Positions 38,123-46,789 of a DNA stretch of 64,000 nt are shown here, in pieces. The position numbers were made by a program, and so were the translations under genes. This stretch comes from Coriobacteriia bacterium. Lineage in GTDB: Bacteria; Actinomycetota; Coriobacteriia; WRKU01; JAENWW01. Each line of letters starts with the position of its first letter. The stretch's first letter is position 1. The notes below the pieces were generated by a model. That model saw nothing but the letters and a program-made list of their open reading frames with translations. It was not told the origin of the DNA and did not search any database. The stretch covers positions 1 to 64,000 of the forward strand of contig JAENWW010000001.1 in assembly GCA_016649875.1 (NCBI GenBank), written 5' to 3'.

Positions 38123-39123
38123 TATGAACGCTCACCTCCTCCGGAACGCGAGAGTAGGCGTACGAGGCCCACCAGCCCCATGGATATGAGGAAAAGGATT
38201 GCGGCCATTCCGAATAACGCCGTGCGGTGAACGCCGCTCGCATATCCCATGTCCAAAACGATTTGGCTTGTCAACGTAGCGATCGGTTTGGCGATGCCTT
38301 TAAACATTTGAGGAGCGTTTCCCACGACCATGAGGACTGCCATGGTCTCTCCGATTGCACGGCCCATTCCCAAAATAACCGCGTCGATGATACCGATTTT
38401 CGCCGCCGGCAATACGACTTTATAGATGGTCTGCCATTGCGTGGCCCCCATCGCAAACGATGCCTCGCGTATTCCCATGGGGATCGAGTTCAAAGCATCC
38501 TCGGAAAGTGTGGCTATGGTCGGAACGATCATGATGGCCAAGATGATCCAAGCGGTAAGGGGTCCGAAACCGACGCCTCCGAAAATTTTTGCAACAATCG
38601 GTGTGACGATGACGACGCCGAAGAAGCCGTACACGACCGAAGGAATGCCCGCAAGCAATTCGACGGCGGGGCGCACGATACCGCGCACACGCTTCGTTGC
38701 GATTTCTGCGAGGAACACCGCCGTCAAGACGGCAAGTGGAGCACCGATTACGAGAGCTCCGATGGTCACCACGAACGACCCGACGACGAAGGGCACGATG
38801 CCGTACTGCTCGTTTGCAACAGACCACTTCATGCCCGTCAAAAAGTTTTTCAAACCGACTTCGGTCACAATCGGCCAAGCCTTGACGGCGACGAACACGA
38901 ATATGGCACCGACTGCCACGACGGCGATGAACGCGCATACGAAAAAGAGCGACGCGAGTGCGGCTTCTTTCGCCTGGGTTGCGCGTGATACCAGTTGCAA
39001 ATGTCCGGCGGATGCCCCCGCGGAAAGAGTCTCATTTTGCCTGTGCGCATCTGCCACGTGCGCATCTGCCGATTCGGTCTGCGTTTCGCACGCTTTATCG
39101 CTTTTATCCGTCACAGTCATCAC
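38122..39123 (-). CDS. pstC: Phosphate ABC transporter permease PstC
   Basis: A 333-residue permease. An N-terminal hydrophilic stretch of about 50 residues precedes the first helix (about 55-80); EAA loop 'SIPMGIREASFAMGATQWQTIYKVVLPAAKIGI'. It starts four bases inside the pstS end, indicating coupling. Confidence 0.95.
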   Translation of the reverse strand: MMTVTDKSDKACETQTESADAHVADAHRQNETLSAGASAGHLQLVSRATQAKEAALASLFFVCAFIAVVAVGAIFVFVAVKAWPIVTEVGLKNFLTGMKWSVANEQYGIVPFVVGSFVVTIGALVIGAPLAVLTAVFLAEIATKRVRGIVRPAVELLAGIPSVVYGFFGVVIVTPIVAKIFGGVGFGPLTAWIILAIMIVPTIATLSEDALNSIPMGIREASFAMGATQWQTIYKVVLPAAKIGIIDAVILGMGRAIGETMAVLMVVGNAPQMFKGIAKPIATLTSQIVLDMGYASGVHRTALFGMAAILFLISMGLVGLVRLLSRSGGGERS

Positions 39124-39980
39124 TCTCCCCCCGTCTTGGCAGCCGCCGGAATGAAGCCGGCCTCGACGACCGGCCCGTTTTGGACGGCATCGGAGAGCAC
39201 ATAGTCTATGTATTCTTTAGTTAAACCGGTGGGCGTTCCTTTGACGAAAAAGTGCAATTCACGTGCAATGGGGTATTTTTTGCTCGTCACGTTTTCGACC
39301 GTGGGGGCAACGCCGTCGACGGAGAGCGCTTTGACATCATCGGTCACGAAACCGACGGATATGTAGCCGATTGCACCTTTCGTGCGTCCGACGACCTCTC
39401 GAACTTGCCCGGTACCGGGCAAAACGACGGAGTTCGTATTGAAAGATGCGGTGCCCATGATGATTTTTGAAAAAGCCTCACGCGTGCCTGAGGCTTCATC
39501 GCGGTTGATTCTTTCGATTTCAAGGTCGGGCCCGCCGAGTTCTTTCCAGTTGGTTATGTTGCCGGCGAAGATATCCCGGAGCTGCTCGCTCGAAAGATTT
39601 TTGACGGGATTTGATGGGCTGACGATGGCGGCAATGCCGTCGTGCGCGATGGGGATGTCTGTTAAACCGATTTTGAGTTCATCATCTGCAAGTTCTCTCG
39701 AGGAAGTACCGATTTGAGCCGTGCCCATGCTCACCGCCTCGATACCGGACGAAGAACCCATGCCCGAGACGAGAACGGACTTGCCCTCGTGCGCCGTCAT
39801 GAACTGTTCGGCCGCCTGCTCTGCGATGGGCAAGACGGTGGTGGACCCCGAAACAACGATGCTGTTGGCCGTCCCGCTCGTGTTCGAACACCCGCCGAGA
39901 AGCAAAACCGAGCCGAGCACAACGCTTATCGTGCTCGCAATAACGGCGCGAGACAAGACGGCGCGCCCTATCGCATGCAT
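39120..39980 (-). CDS. pstS: Phosphate-binding lipoprotein PstS
   Basis: A 286-residue extracytoplasmic phosphate receptor. A signal peptide ends in lipobox LLGGC, giving Cys31. The phosphate-binding loops are recognisable: 'VSGSTTVLPIAEQAAEQF', 'GMGSSSGIEAVSMGTAQIGTSSREL', 'RDEASGTREAFSKI'. The start was taken at the ATG overlapping the end of pgeF, which yields a normal signal peptide; a longer frame reaches into pgeF and lacks signal character. Confidence 0.9.
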   Translation of the reverse strand: MHAIGRAVLSRAVIASTISVVLGSVLLLGGCSNTSGTANSIVVSGSTTVLPIAEQAAEQFMTAHEGKSVLVSGMGSSSGIEAVSMGTAQIGTSSRELADDELKIGLTDIPIAHDGIAAIVSPSNPVKNLSSEQLRDIFAGNITNWKELGGPDLEIERINRDEASGTREAFSKIIMGTASFNTNSVVLPGTGQVREVVGRTKGAIGYISVGFVTDDVKALSVDGVAPTVENVTSKKYPIARELHFFVKGTPTGLTKEYIDYVLSDAVQNGPVVEAGFIPAAAKTGGE

Positions 39981-40825
39981 GCCAACGCACCATGACGACC
40001 CGTCACGCCGTTTTCTGCTCGATAAGAATAGAAGTGTTTCGTTGTTTCTACGCTGCACACGTCGAGTGAGACGATGTTGCAAGGTAAAACTCCTAATTTC
40101 ATAAGCGATTCGCGAATCGCATCTGCCAAGTCGAAACTCACGGTACCGTCGCTCGAATCATTCGGTGCAAAAACACGTGCTGAATCTGCGAACGAGACCT
40201 TTGACAATGTATCAAATTTGGCTGCAAATTGCGATGCGATGTCTAAAGATACTTTAAAGTTCTTCGGCCCGATGTAAGGCCCGATATACACCAACAGTTC
40301 GCTTGGCTCAATCCCGAATGAGGTCTGCATTTTTCGCGCGGCAACCGCGGATATCTCTTCGAGCGTCCCTCTCCAGCCGGAATGGACCACCGATACGGCG
40401 CGCGGACGTCGAGGGCTGACCATGATGACGGGAACGCAGTCCGCAAAACAGAGAAGAAGCGGTGTGTCGGTTCGATCGGTGATCAAAGCATCCGTATCGG
40501 GCAGAGGTTCGAGGGAAACTTGAGTGTCTCTCTCGATGACGGCGGTGTGTGTCCCATGCACTTGCCGGGCGGAAACCAAACGCGAACAGGCGACATCACC
40601 GACCTCGAGTGCGCGCAATACTGCCTCTCGGTTTTCTTGGACATGGTCGGGATTATCCCCGACATGCAAGCCGAGATTGAGGGATTCATACGGGGGCTTG
40701 CTCACTCCGCCGGTTCGTTCCGTGAAAGCGATACGAATTCCGCACTCATCGTATAAGTCGACATCGGTATGAAAGGAGATTCCCCCACGTGTAATCCGAG
40801 TGAGAGACGGCTTGATGATTTGCAT
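39968..40825 (-). CDS. pgeF: PgeF/YfiH-type purine nucleoside phosphorylase-like protein
   Basis: A 285-residue protein of the YfiH (laccase-domain, COG1496) family. Characterised members correct wrong amino acids in muropeptides (PgeF) or act as zinc-dependent nucleoside phosphorylases/deaminases. Seen are 'QVHGTHTAVIE', 'LLLCFADCVPVIMV' with the metal Cys, and 'VVHSGWRGTLEEI' with the metal His. The start was placed at the ATG with AAGGG upstream. It follows ftsZ across a terminator. Confidence 0.9.
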   Translation of the reverse strand: MQIIKPSLTRITRGGISFHTDVDLYDECGIRIAFTERTGGVSKPPYESLNLGLHVGDNPDHVQENREAVLRALEVGDVACSRLVSARQVHGTHTAVIERDTQVSLEPLPDTDALITDRTDTPLLLCFADCVPVIMVSPRRPRAVSVVHSGWRGTLEEISAVAARKMQTSFGIEPSELLVYIGPYIGPKNFKVSLDIASQFAAKFDTLSKVSFADSARVFAPNDSSDGTVSFDLADAIRESLMKLGVLPCNIVSLDVCSVETTKHFYSYRAENGVTGRHGALACMR

Positions 40826-40860
40826 GTCTGCGCCCTTAATCGTATCTTGAAACATCAAAA

Positions 40861-40906
40861 AAGGCCCAATGGTGACGAGGTCGCTCCGTCGTCACCATTG
40901 GGCCTA
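40861..40906 (-). terminator. Strong intrinsic terminator of ftsZ
   Basis: A perfect 16-pair stem GGCCCAATGGTGACGA/TCGTCACCATTGGGCC around a ten-base loop, followed by T6 on the minus strand. It ends the ftsZ transcript 36 bases before the pgeF start codon, so pgeF needs read-through or an unseen promoter. Confidence 0.93.
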
Positions 40907-41002
40907 AACTAAATATATTCTTTTCTTAACATTTGTGCAAGAATTTTTACATATTTTCCGCACTATTTCTTCACTATTCCGAAAGCGCTTTCAGCGTCCT
41001 AC

Positions 41003-42091
41003 CTAAAATGAGCGCTTCTTTAAGAAATCGGGAATATCAATTTCCTCATCGGAACCGAAATTGAAGACGGGAGGCTTTTCAAAACTCTCCGTCTCTCCGC
41101 TGCTGAATCCGAGCTTCTGCTGTTCCTTCTTCTTCGTGACCCCGGCGAAACCGGTCGCGATGACCGTCACACGAATCGCTTCGCCGAGTGAATCGTCGAT
41201 AACCGCTCCAAAAATGATGTTCGCCTCGGGAGACGCGGCATTCGCGACGATTTCCGCCGCCTCGTTCGCTTCGAGAAGTCCTAAATCGCTTCCGCCTGCG
41301 ATGGAAAGCAGCACTCCGCTCGCTCCTTGGATGGAAGACTCGAGCAGCGGACTCGAAATTGCCGCCTGAGCTGCCTCCGTTGCACGGCCGTCACCTTCAG
41401 CGATTCCGATTCCCATAAGTGCGGATCCGGCATCTTGCATGATGGTGCGAACGTCTGCGAAGTCGAGGTTTATGAGACCGGGAACGGTAATCAAGTCGGT
41501 GATGCCTTGAGTACCCTGGCGCAGTACATCGTCGGCAAAGCGGAATGCATCGAGTATCGAAGTTTTCTTTTCAGCGACTTGCAAAAGACGATCATTGGGA
41601 ATGATTATGAGCGTATCGACACTCTCGGAAAGACGTTTGATTCCCTCTTCGGCCTGGAGTGCGCGCTTGCGTCCCTCGAATGCGAACGGACGCGTGACGA
41701 CACCGACAGTGAGCGCGCCTATTTCATCCTTGGCGATTTGTGAGATGACGGGAGCGGCGCCCGTGCCGGTTCCGCCACCTTCACCTGCGGTGATGAAAAC
41801 CATATCGGCACCTTGAAGGGCCTCTCTGATTTCATCACCGTTTTCTTCGGCGGCCTCATGGCCGATATCGGGATTCGCACCTGCTCCGAGTCCCTTGGTG
41901 AGGTTTACACCGATGTGCACTTTGTAATCGGCATCAGACATCAAAAGTGCTTGGGCATCGGTGTTCACCGCGATGAACTCAACACCTTTCACACCGGCTT
42001 CGATCATGCGATTGATGGCATTCGTTCCGCCGCCGCCAACGCCCACGACCTTAATTACCGCAAGATAGTTTGCTCCGGTTTCAAGCATCAT
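41003..42091 (-). CDS. ftsZ: Cell division GTPase FtsZ
   Basis: A tubulin-like GTPase forming the Z-ring, about 362 residues. Seen are '[13 protein letters not shown]', the tubulin signature '[15 protein letters not shown]', and the C-terminal partner-binding tail '[13 protein letters not shown]'. The frame is open for 31 more codons upstream, but only the ATG-ATG pair (42091/42088) has a ribosome site (AGGAAGG, five bases before the first ATG). No ftsA is present. Confidence 0.95.
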   Translation of the reverse strand: MMLETGANYLAVIKVVGVGGGGTNAINRMIEAGVKGVEFIAVNTDAQALLMSDADYKVHIGVNLTKGLGAGANPDIGHEAAEENGDEIREALQGADMVFITAGEGGGTGTGAAPVISQIAKDEIGALTVGVVTRPFAFEGRKRALQAEEGIKRLSESVDTLIIIPNDRLLQVAEKKTSILDAFRFADDVLRQGTQGITDLITVPGLINLDFADVRTIMQDAGSALMGIGIAEGDGRATEAAQAAISSPLLESSIQGASGVLLSIAGGSDLGLLEANEAAEIVANAASPEANIIFGAVIDDSLGEAIRVTVIATGFAGVTKKKEQQKLGFSSGETESFEKPPVFNFGSDEEIDIPDFLKKRSF

Positions 42092-42185
42092 TCCAGCCTT
42101 CCTGTTTCGCACTACTGTCCGTGATGTGTTTTCAGCACTCATGTGTGTCTCAGTTTCTATCTGTGTGTAACCGATAACCCTCAAG

Positions 42186-42202
42186 TTAAAGTTTAACTTT
42201 AA
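42186..42202. promoter_or_regulatory. 17-nt palindrome at the ftsZ transcription start
   Basis: TTAAAGTT-T-AACTTTAA is a perfect inverted repeat with one central base. It begins eight bases downstream of the putative -10 box, where RNA polymerase would start, an ideal repressor operator position. No protein can be assigned. Confidence 0.55.
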
Positions 42203-42209
42203 GGTTCAG

Positions 42210-42238
42210 TAATAACACTTAATAATCCCACAACGCAA
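42210..42238 (-). promoter_or_regulatory. Putative ftsZ promoter
   Basis: TTGCGT (42233-42238) and TTATTA (42210-42215) lie 17 bp apart in an A/T-rich 246-bp region between the ftsQ stop and the FtsZ start codon. The leader to the chosen ATG is about 110 bases. The remaining A/T-rich part of this gap shows no gene. Confidence 0.55.
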
Positions 42239-42337
42239 ATAAATAGCAAAGCAAATGATTGATTTTATCTCAATGCAAGGTTGAGACTTTGAGAAAAATA
42301 CCAGCTGAGAGAGCGTATCCATAGAGTAATTTATTTA

Positions 42338-43387
42338 TTATTTTAGTCCGCGCCATGTCGGCGCATCCACGGATCTCACATTAATGAGCACAACATTGCC
42401 CGCCTGGGCCTTGAGAATGGAACGCGCGATTCTGTCTTTCAAAGCTATATTGCTCGCATCTCCGATGGCGATTTCAATCCCTATTTTCGTGAAGATTTCC
42501 GTTTTGGTGACGCTCGGACAGCTTATTCGTTCGACCTGAGAAAACAACTCATCGCTCAAACCCGCAACGATTCGCATCGCATTTGCGATTTCAGGAGATG
42601 ACGTCTTCTTCCCCTCTTTCGCAGTTGTCACAGGCATGTCTTTTATAATGCCGAGATTCGCAGCATCGAATTGCGTATCATAGCGTGTGTCCAGGCCCGA
42701 AGTTGTGCCTTTCCCCTCTCCGCTCACTTTCCCGAGCCACACACCCTCATCATCGATGAGCCATCGTTGCGCGGATGGAAATACGACCACTGCTGCCGGT
42801 TTACGCTCGACTACCGTTATCAAAACGGTATGGGGAAGTTTCTTGCGAATTTCTGCCGATACAATCCAGGGGTCGTCCGTGATCTTTCGTTCAATGGATT
42901 TTTTATCGAGTGTGAGCACGGAACTTCTCTGCGCGATTGCCGCTATTTTCTTGATGGTCGAACTTTCGACTGCCGAATTGTTTTTTACAACGATATCCGT
43001 CGCATAGAACACCGGACCGCGTACCAAAACGGCTGCACCCCATACAAGGAGAACAAGCAGTACAATAAACAGCACTCCGAACACGAATCTCCGAATGAGG
43101 CGCTCTGTCTTGCGTTGGAGCCTTTCGTCGCGCTTAAGTGATGAAAGTCTCTGCTTTTTGGTGAGATGCCCTTCGAGGCGTGGCGAGCGAGAAGGCTGCC
43201 TCTTCGTTTTCCTCTGCCCGTCCGCATCGGAAATACGACTCGGCCCGGCCGGCGATTTCGTTTTTCTCAGCGAAGTTCTCTCGGCAAAATCCAGTGGCGC
43301 GCGATCGACTCGATGCTCGGCACTCTTCTGCCGTGAATTCGACCGATTTTTAGAGGAATCTGATTTCTGTCTTGAGTCTGACGCCAT
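42338..43387 (-). CDS. ftsQ: Cell division protein FtsQ/DivIB
   Basis: A 349-residue bitopic divisome protein. The first 100 residues are cytoplasmic, very basic and rich in Ser, Arg and Lys; one helix follows (about 101-122), then a POTRA domain ('VFYATDIVVKNNSAVESSTIKKIAAI') and the FtsQ domain ('DPWIVSAEIRKKLPHTVLITVVERKPAAVV'). It links early and late divisome proteins. It overlaps murB by 38 bases. Confidence 0.92.
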   Translation of the reverse strand: MASDSRQKSDSSKNRSNSRQKSAEHRVDRAPLDFAERTSLRKTKSPAGPSRISDADGQRKTKRQPSRSPRLEGHLTKKQRLSSLKRDERLQRKTERLIRRFVFGVLFIVLLVLLVWGAAVLVRGPVFYATDIVVKNNSAVESSTIKKIAAIAQRSSVLTLDKKSIERKITDDPWIVSAEIRKKLPHTVLITVVERKPAAVVVFPSAQRWLIDDEGVWLGKVSGEGKGTTSGLDTRYDTQFDAANLGIIKDMPVTTAKEGKKTSSPEIANAMRIVAGLSDELFSQVERISCPSVTKTEIFTKIGIEIAIGDASNIALKDRIARSILKAQAGNVVLINVRSVDAPTWRGLK

Positions 43388-44258
43388 ATGTATTGAAAAC
43401 CTTTTCTTGAACGATCTCTATCAGTTGTTTCACATCCAGAGAAGTTGCTCCGCCGGTGTTGACGATGAAGTTTGCATGTACCTCGGAAATTTTTGCACCG
43501 CCGATGTATAAACCTTTCAGTCCACACGCATCGATGAGTCTCCCCGCCGAATGCCCCTGCGGATTTCTGAAGATACTTCCCGCATTCGGCTCGGTGAGCG
43601 GTTGGGTACTTTTGCGGTGTGCGAATGCCTCTCTCATACCGATGCGCGACGCATCGGTATCGCCGGCACACAGCCCTTTGAATGTCACTGAAAGAATCAG
43701 GTACTCATCCCGCAGACTCGAATAACGGTATCCCCAATCTATGTCATCATAGCTCAAAGTCGAGATATCCCCGTCGAAAGCACAAACTTCTACGGACTCG
43801 ACGAAATCATCCACCCAAACAGTTCGCGTTCCGGCATTCATCGCGACAGCTCCTCCGACCGTGCCGGGAATCCCTCCGAAAATTTCCAGTCCGACGAGTC
43901 CGGCATCAAGCGTATCCTCGACCAACCGACGAAACGGTGTCGCTGCGCCTGCGATTGCACCGTCCGTCTCAATATGGACATGAGAAAAACCCGAGCCGAA
44001 GCATATCACCGCACCTTCATAGCCCTTATCGGAGCAAACATAGTTCGACCCGACGCCTATGATGGCGAAACGAATACCTTCTTGCGAAAACAAATCTATG
44101 AGCCGTTTCAGCTCATCCACGGTTTCAATCGTAATAAAAGCATCGGCGGGGCCGCCGATTTTTATCGTCGTATGCTTATGCAAAGGCTCGCCGAAAGATA
44201 CGCGATCCCCCACCACCGCCTTTATGGCGTCTCTGTATTTGAAAACTTCATCAGCCAT
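43350..44258 (-). CDS. murB: UDP-N-acetylenolpyruvoylglucosamine reductase
   Basis: A 302-residue FAD enzyme that completes UDP-MurNAc synthesis. FAD-binding 'HTTIKIGGPADAFITI' and 'FAIIGVGSNYVCSDKGYEGAVI' are visible, along with 'GIPGTVGGAVAMNAG' and catalytic 'EPNAGSIFRNPQGHSAGRLID'. Start supported by GGCGGAA. It lies nine bases after murC. Confidence 0.95.
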   Translation of the reverse strand: MADEVFKYRDAIKAVVGDRVSFGEPLHKHTTIKIGGPADAFITIETVDELKRLIDLFSQEGIRFAIIGVGSNYVCSDKGYEGAVICFGSGFSHVHIETDGAIAGAATPFRRLVEDTLDAGLVGLEIFGGIPGTVGGAVAMNAGTRTVWVDDFVESVEVCAFDGDISTLSYDDIDWGYRYSSLRDEYLILSVTFKGLCAGDTDASRIGMREAFAHRKSTQPLTEPNAGSIFRNPQGHSAGRLIDACGLKGLYIGGAKISEVHANFIVNTGGATSLDVKQLIEIVQEKVFNTYGVRLKTEIRFL

Positions 44259-44267
44259 GTATTCCGC

Positions 44268-45665
44268 CTAGCCTCTAAGAACGTCGACGAGTTCGGGTCC
44301 GATGGTCGTCACATCGCCGGCGCCCATGGTCAAGACGATGTCTCCCGGGAGAGCGATTGCCTTGAGATAGGGGGCTATTTCATCACGATGCGGGATGAAA
44401 GCGACTTGAGCCCGAGGATACCGCTCGAGAATCGATTCGACTATCGAACGCCCACTCACTCCGGGAATAGGTTCTTCTCCGGCGCTGTATACGTCGAGAA
44501 TCACCGTCTTGTCGGCTTCCGTGAACGCTTTCCCAAAATCATCGACCAACGTCTGCACACGGGTGTAGCGATGCGGTTGGAAGGCCACGACCACACGATT
44601 AAAGCCCAAGCCTGCGGCAGCGGATAACGTTGCCGCTATTTCAGTCGGATGATGTCCGTAGTCATCGACCACGGTAATATCGTTCACTTCACCGACGAGG
44701 TCGAACCGACGCCGCACCCCGCTGAAGGAGCGCAGCCCCTTCGCGGCTGCTCGAATATCGAACCCGAGCACCGCAGCCACCGTCAATGCGGCTGTTGCGT
44801 TGGAAACCATGTGCTCACCTGGCACGACGACGCTCGACGTGGCAAGACACCGCCCCTCATGGTAAAGTTCGAACTCGCTTCCGACGCCTGCACGAGCGAC
44901 GATTTTGTAATAATAATCACACGATTCACGCTTGCCGAAAGTCACAATCTTCTTGCCTTCGATTTTTCCGGCAATTTCAACGAGGTCATCATCGTCGCCG
45001 CAAATGACGATTGCCCCATCCTCATGCGTACTGCTCATGAACGTCTTGAATATATCCTTGATATCCTCGAAAGAGGCATAGTGGTCGAGGTGATCGGGCT
45101 CCATATTCATTACCACCGAGACGAAAGGATCGAGAAAAACAAACGAGCCGTCGCTCTCATCGGCCTCGACGACATAGAGATCACCTTTCCCGTTTTCGGC
45201 GTTTGCATCGACTCCGTCGACGACACCGCCCACACAAAAACTCGGCGATTCGCCCATGGCGCGAAACATGGTGGCGACCATGGCGCTCGTGGAGGTTTTA
45301 CCATGGGTGCCCGCAACAGCGATAGTCTTTCTCGTCCCCGAAAGATACGCGAGCATTTGAGCTCGTGGCCACACCTGGATACCACGCGCGCGCGCTACGA
45401 CGACTTCGGGATTCAACTCGGGTATGGCAGTCGAAACCACGACGACATCGGGATCGGCGATATTCTCGGCGCTGTGTCCGACGAAAATCGTCGCTCCGAG
45501 TTCACGCAAATTTCGAACATATTTAGAATCTTTCAAATCGCTTCCGCTCACACTTGCGCCGCGCGCAAGCAGTATACGAGCCAAAGCGCTCATACCGGCA
45601 CCGCCGACCCCGACAAAATGGGCCTTAACGGTCTCGGGAGTATAGGGCAAAGAACTACATTCCAC
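44268..45665 (-). CDS. murC: UDP-N-acetylmuramate--L-alanine ligase
   Basis: A 465-residue ATP-dependent ligase that adds L-Ala to UDP-MurNAc. UDP-binding 'HFVGVGGAGMSALARILL', ATP loop 'GTHGKTSTSAMVATMF', and 'DDYGHHPTEIAATL' are characteristic of MurC. The start was taken at GTG with TTGGAG six bases upstream; an in-frame TTG four codons earlier is the alternative. Confidence 0.95.
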   Translation of the reverse strand: MECSSLPYTPETVKAHFVGVGGAGMSALARILLARGASVSGSDLKDSKYVRNLRELGATIFVGHSAENIADPDVVVVSTAIPELNPEVVVARARGIQVWPRAQMLAYLSGTRKTIAVAGTHGKTSTSAMVATMFRAMGESPSFCVGGVVDGVDANAENGKGDLYVVEADESDGSFVFLDPFVSVVMNMEPDHLDHYASFEDIKDIFKTFMSSTHEDGAIVICGDDDDLVEIAGKIEGKKIVTFGKRESCDYYYKIVARAGVGSEFELYHEGRCLATSSVVVPGEHMVSNATAALTVAAVLGFDIRAAAKGLRSFSGVRRRFDLVGEVNDITVVDDYGHHPTEIAATLSAAAGLGFNRVVVAFQPHRYTRVQTLVDDFGKAFTEADKTVILDVYSAGEEPIPGVSGRSIVESILERYPRAQVAFIPHRDEIAPYLKAIALPGDIVLTMGAGDVTTIGPELVDVLRG

Positions 45666-45682
45666 TACGGACTCCAATACAC

Positions 45683-46789
45683 TTACTTCTCATCATCAAT
45701 AACCGAGTATATACCATCGACCAAGAGCTCAGTCGCATTTCGCCCTCCGAGCCTTGAGGAGGCCTGCCCCATCTTCCGTCTGAGCGCAGTGTCGTCGACC
45801 AACTCGAAAAGAGTATCACGCAACACACCTGAGTCGAGTTCGGAGTCTGTAATCAACCTCGCCGCGCCGTGATCGACTAAGGCGCGCGCATTCTTAGTTT
45901 GATGATCACCGGTCGCGTAAGGATACGGCACCAGGACCGAAGGCACACCCAAAGCCGTCAGCTCGGCGATGGAAGTTGCACCGGCGCGACAGAGTGCGAG
46001 ATCTGTCGCTGCCAATACTTCACCCATATTCTCCACGTACGAACGAACCGTCAAACGAGTATCATCGACCAGATCGCCCAAGCTCTCGCAAACGGCATCA
46101 TATTCACCGGCGCCCGTCATATGCAACACTTTGACGCCTCCGTGATTGAGAAGCTCCCCGATACATGAGGAAAACGCCGCATTGATGTGACGAGCACCTC
46201 GGCTCCCTCCGAAAACAAAAATGAATACTTCGTCTTCTTTAAGCCCGAGTTCGGCGCGCGCTTGAGCGCGGTTCGCCGTGAGTATTTCTTTACGTACGGG
46301 ATTCCCCGTGACGATGACTTCGCCTTTCGCGACTTTTTCCATGGCGGAGACCGTGTCGGGATACGTCACGCAGACCAAAGAAGCATACTTGGCCAGAAAA
46401 TTGTTCGCCATGCCCGCAACGGAATTTTGCTCATGGATGATAAGCGGCGTATGCGTTCTACTCGCAGCGACTCCCACCGGAATCGACACATACCCGCCGA
46501 AACCGATCACCGCCTGTGCGCCGAAATTCTTCAGGAGCTTTTTCGCTTTAAAACTCGATGAGGCAACCATTGCACCCGACGTGAGAAACGACAACGGTTT
46601 CGAACGATTGAAACCTGCCGCCGGCAGCGCGACGAAGTCGATGCCCGCACGGGCGACGAGCTTTGACTCGAGGCCCTTATCGGTGCCGACGAACACTATA
46701 TCGTGACCGAGCTCGACGAGCCTATCGGCGAGTGCGAGAGCCGGGTAAATGTGACCCGCCGTCCCACCGCCACTCAAGACTATCTTCAT
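45683..46789 (-). CDS. murG: MurG N-acetylglucosaminyltransferase
   Basis: A 368-residue GT-B enzyme that adds GlcNAc to lipid I to form lipid II. Seen are the N-terminal 'LSGGGTAGHIYPALALADRL', 'VIGFGGYVSIPV', 'IHEQNSVAGMAN', and the UDP-binding 'CRAGATSIAELTALGVPSVLVPYPYATGDHQTKNA'. Start supported by GGAGG. The first 68 bases lie within the end of ftsW in another frame. Confidence 0.95.
   Translation of the reverse strand: MKIVLSGGGTAGHIYPALALADRLVELGHDIVFVGTDKGLESKLVARAGIDFVALPAAGFNRSKPLSFLTSGAMVASSSFKAKKLLKNFGAQAVIGFGGYVSIPVGVAASRTHTPLIIHEQNSVAGMANNFLAKYASLVCVTYPDTVSAMEKVAKGEVIVTGNPVRKEILTANRAQARAELGLKEDEVFIFVFGGSRGARHINAAFSSCIGELLNHGGVKVLHMTGAGEYDAVCESLGDLVDDTRLTVRSYVENMGEVLAATDLALCRAGATSIAELTALGVPSVLVPYPYATGDHQTKNARALVDHGAARLITDSELDSGVLRDTLFELVDDTALRRKMGQASSRLGGRNATELLVDGIYSVIDDEK

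Noticed and set aside
44649..45872. 407-residue plus-strand reading frame
   Set aside because: Antisense to murC and the murG end; no ribosome site or conserved domain.
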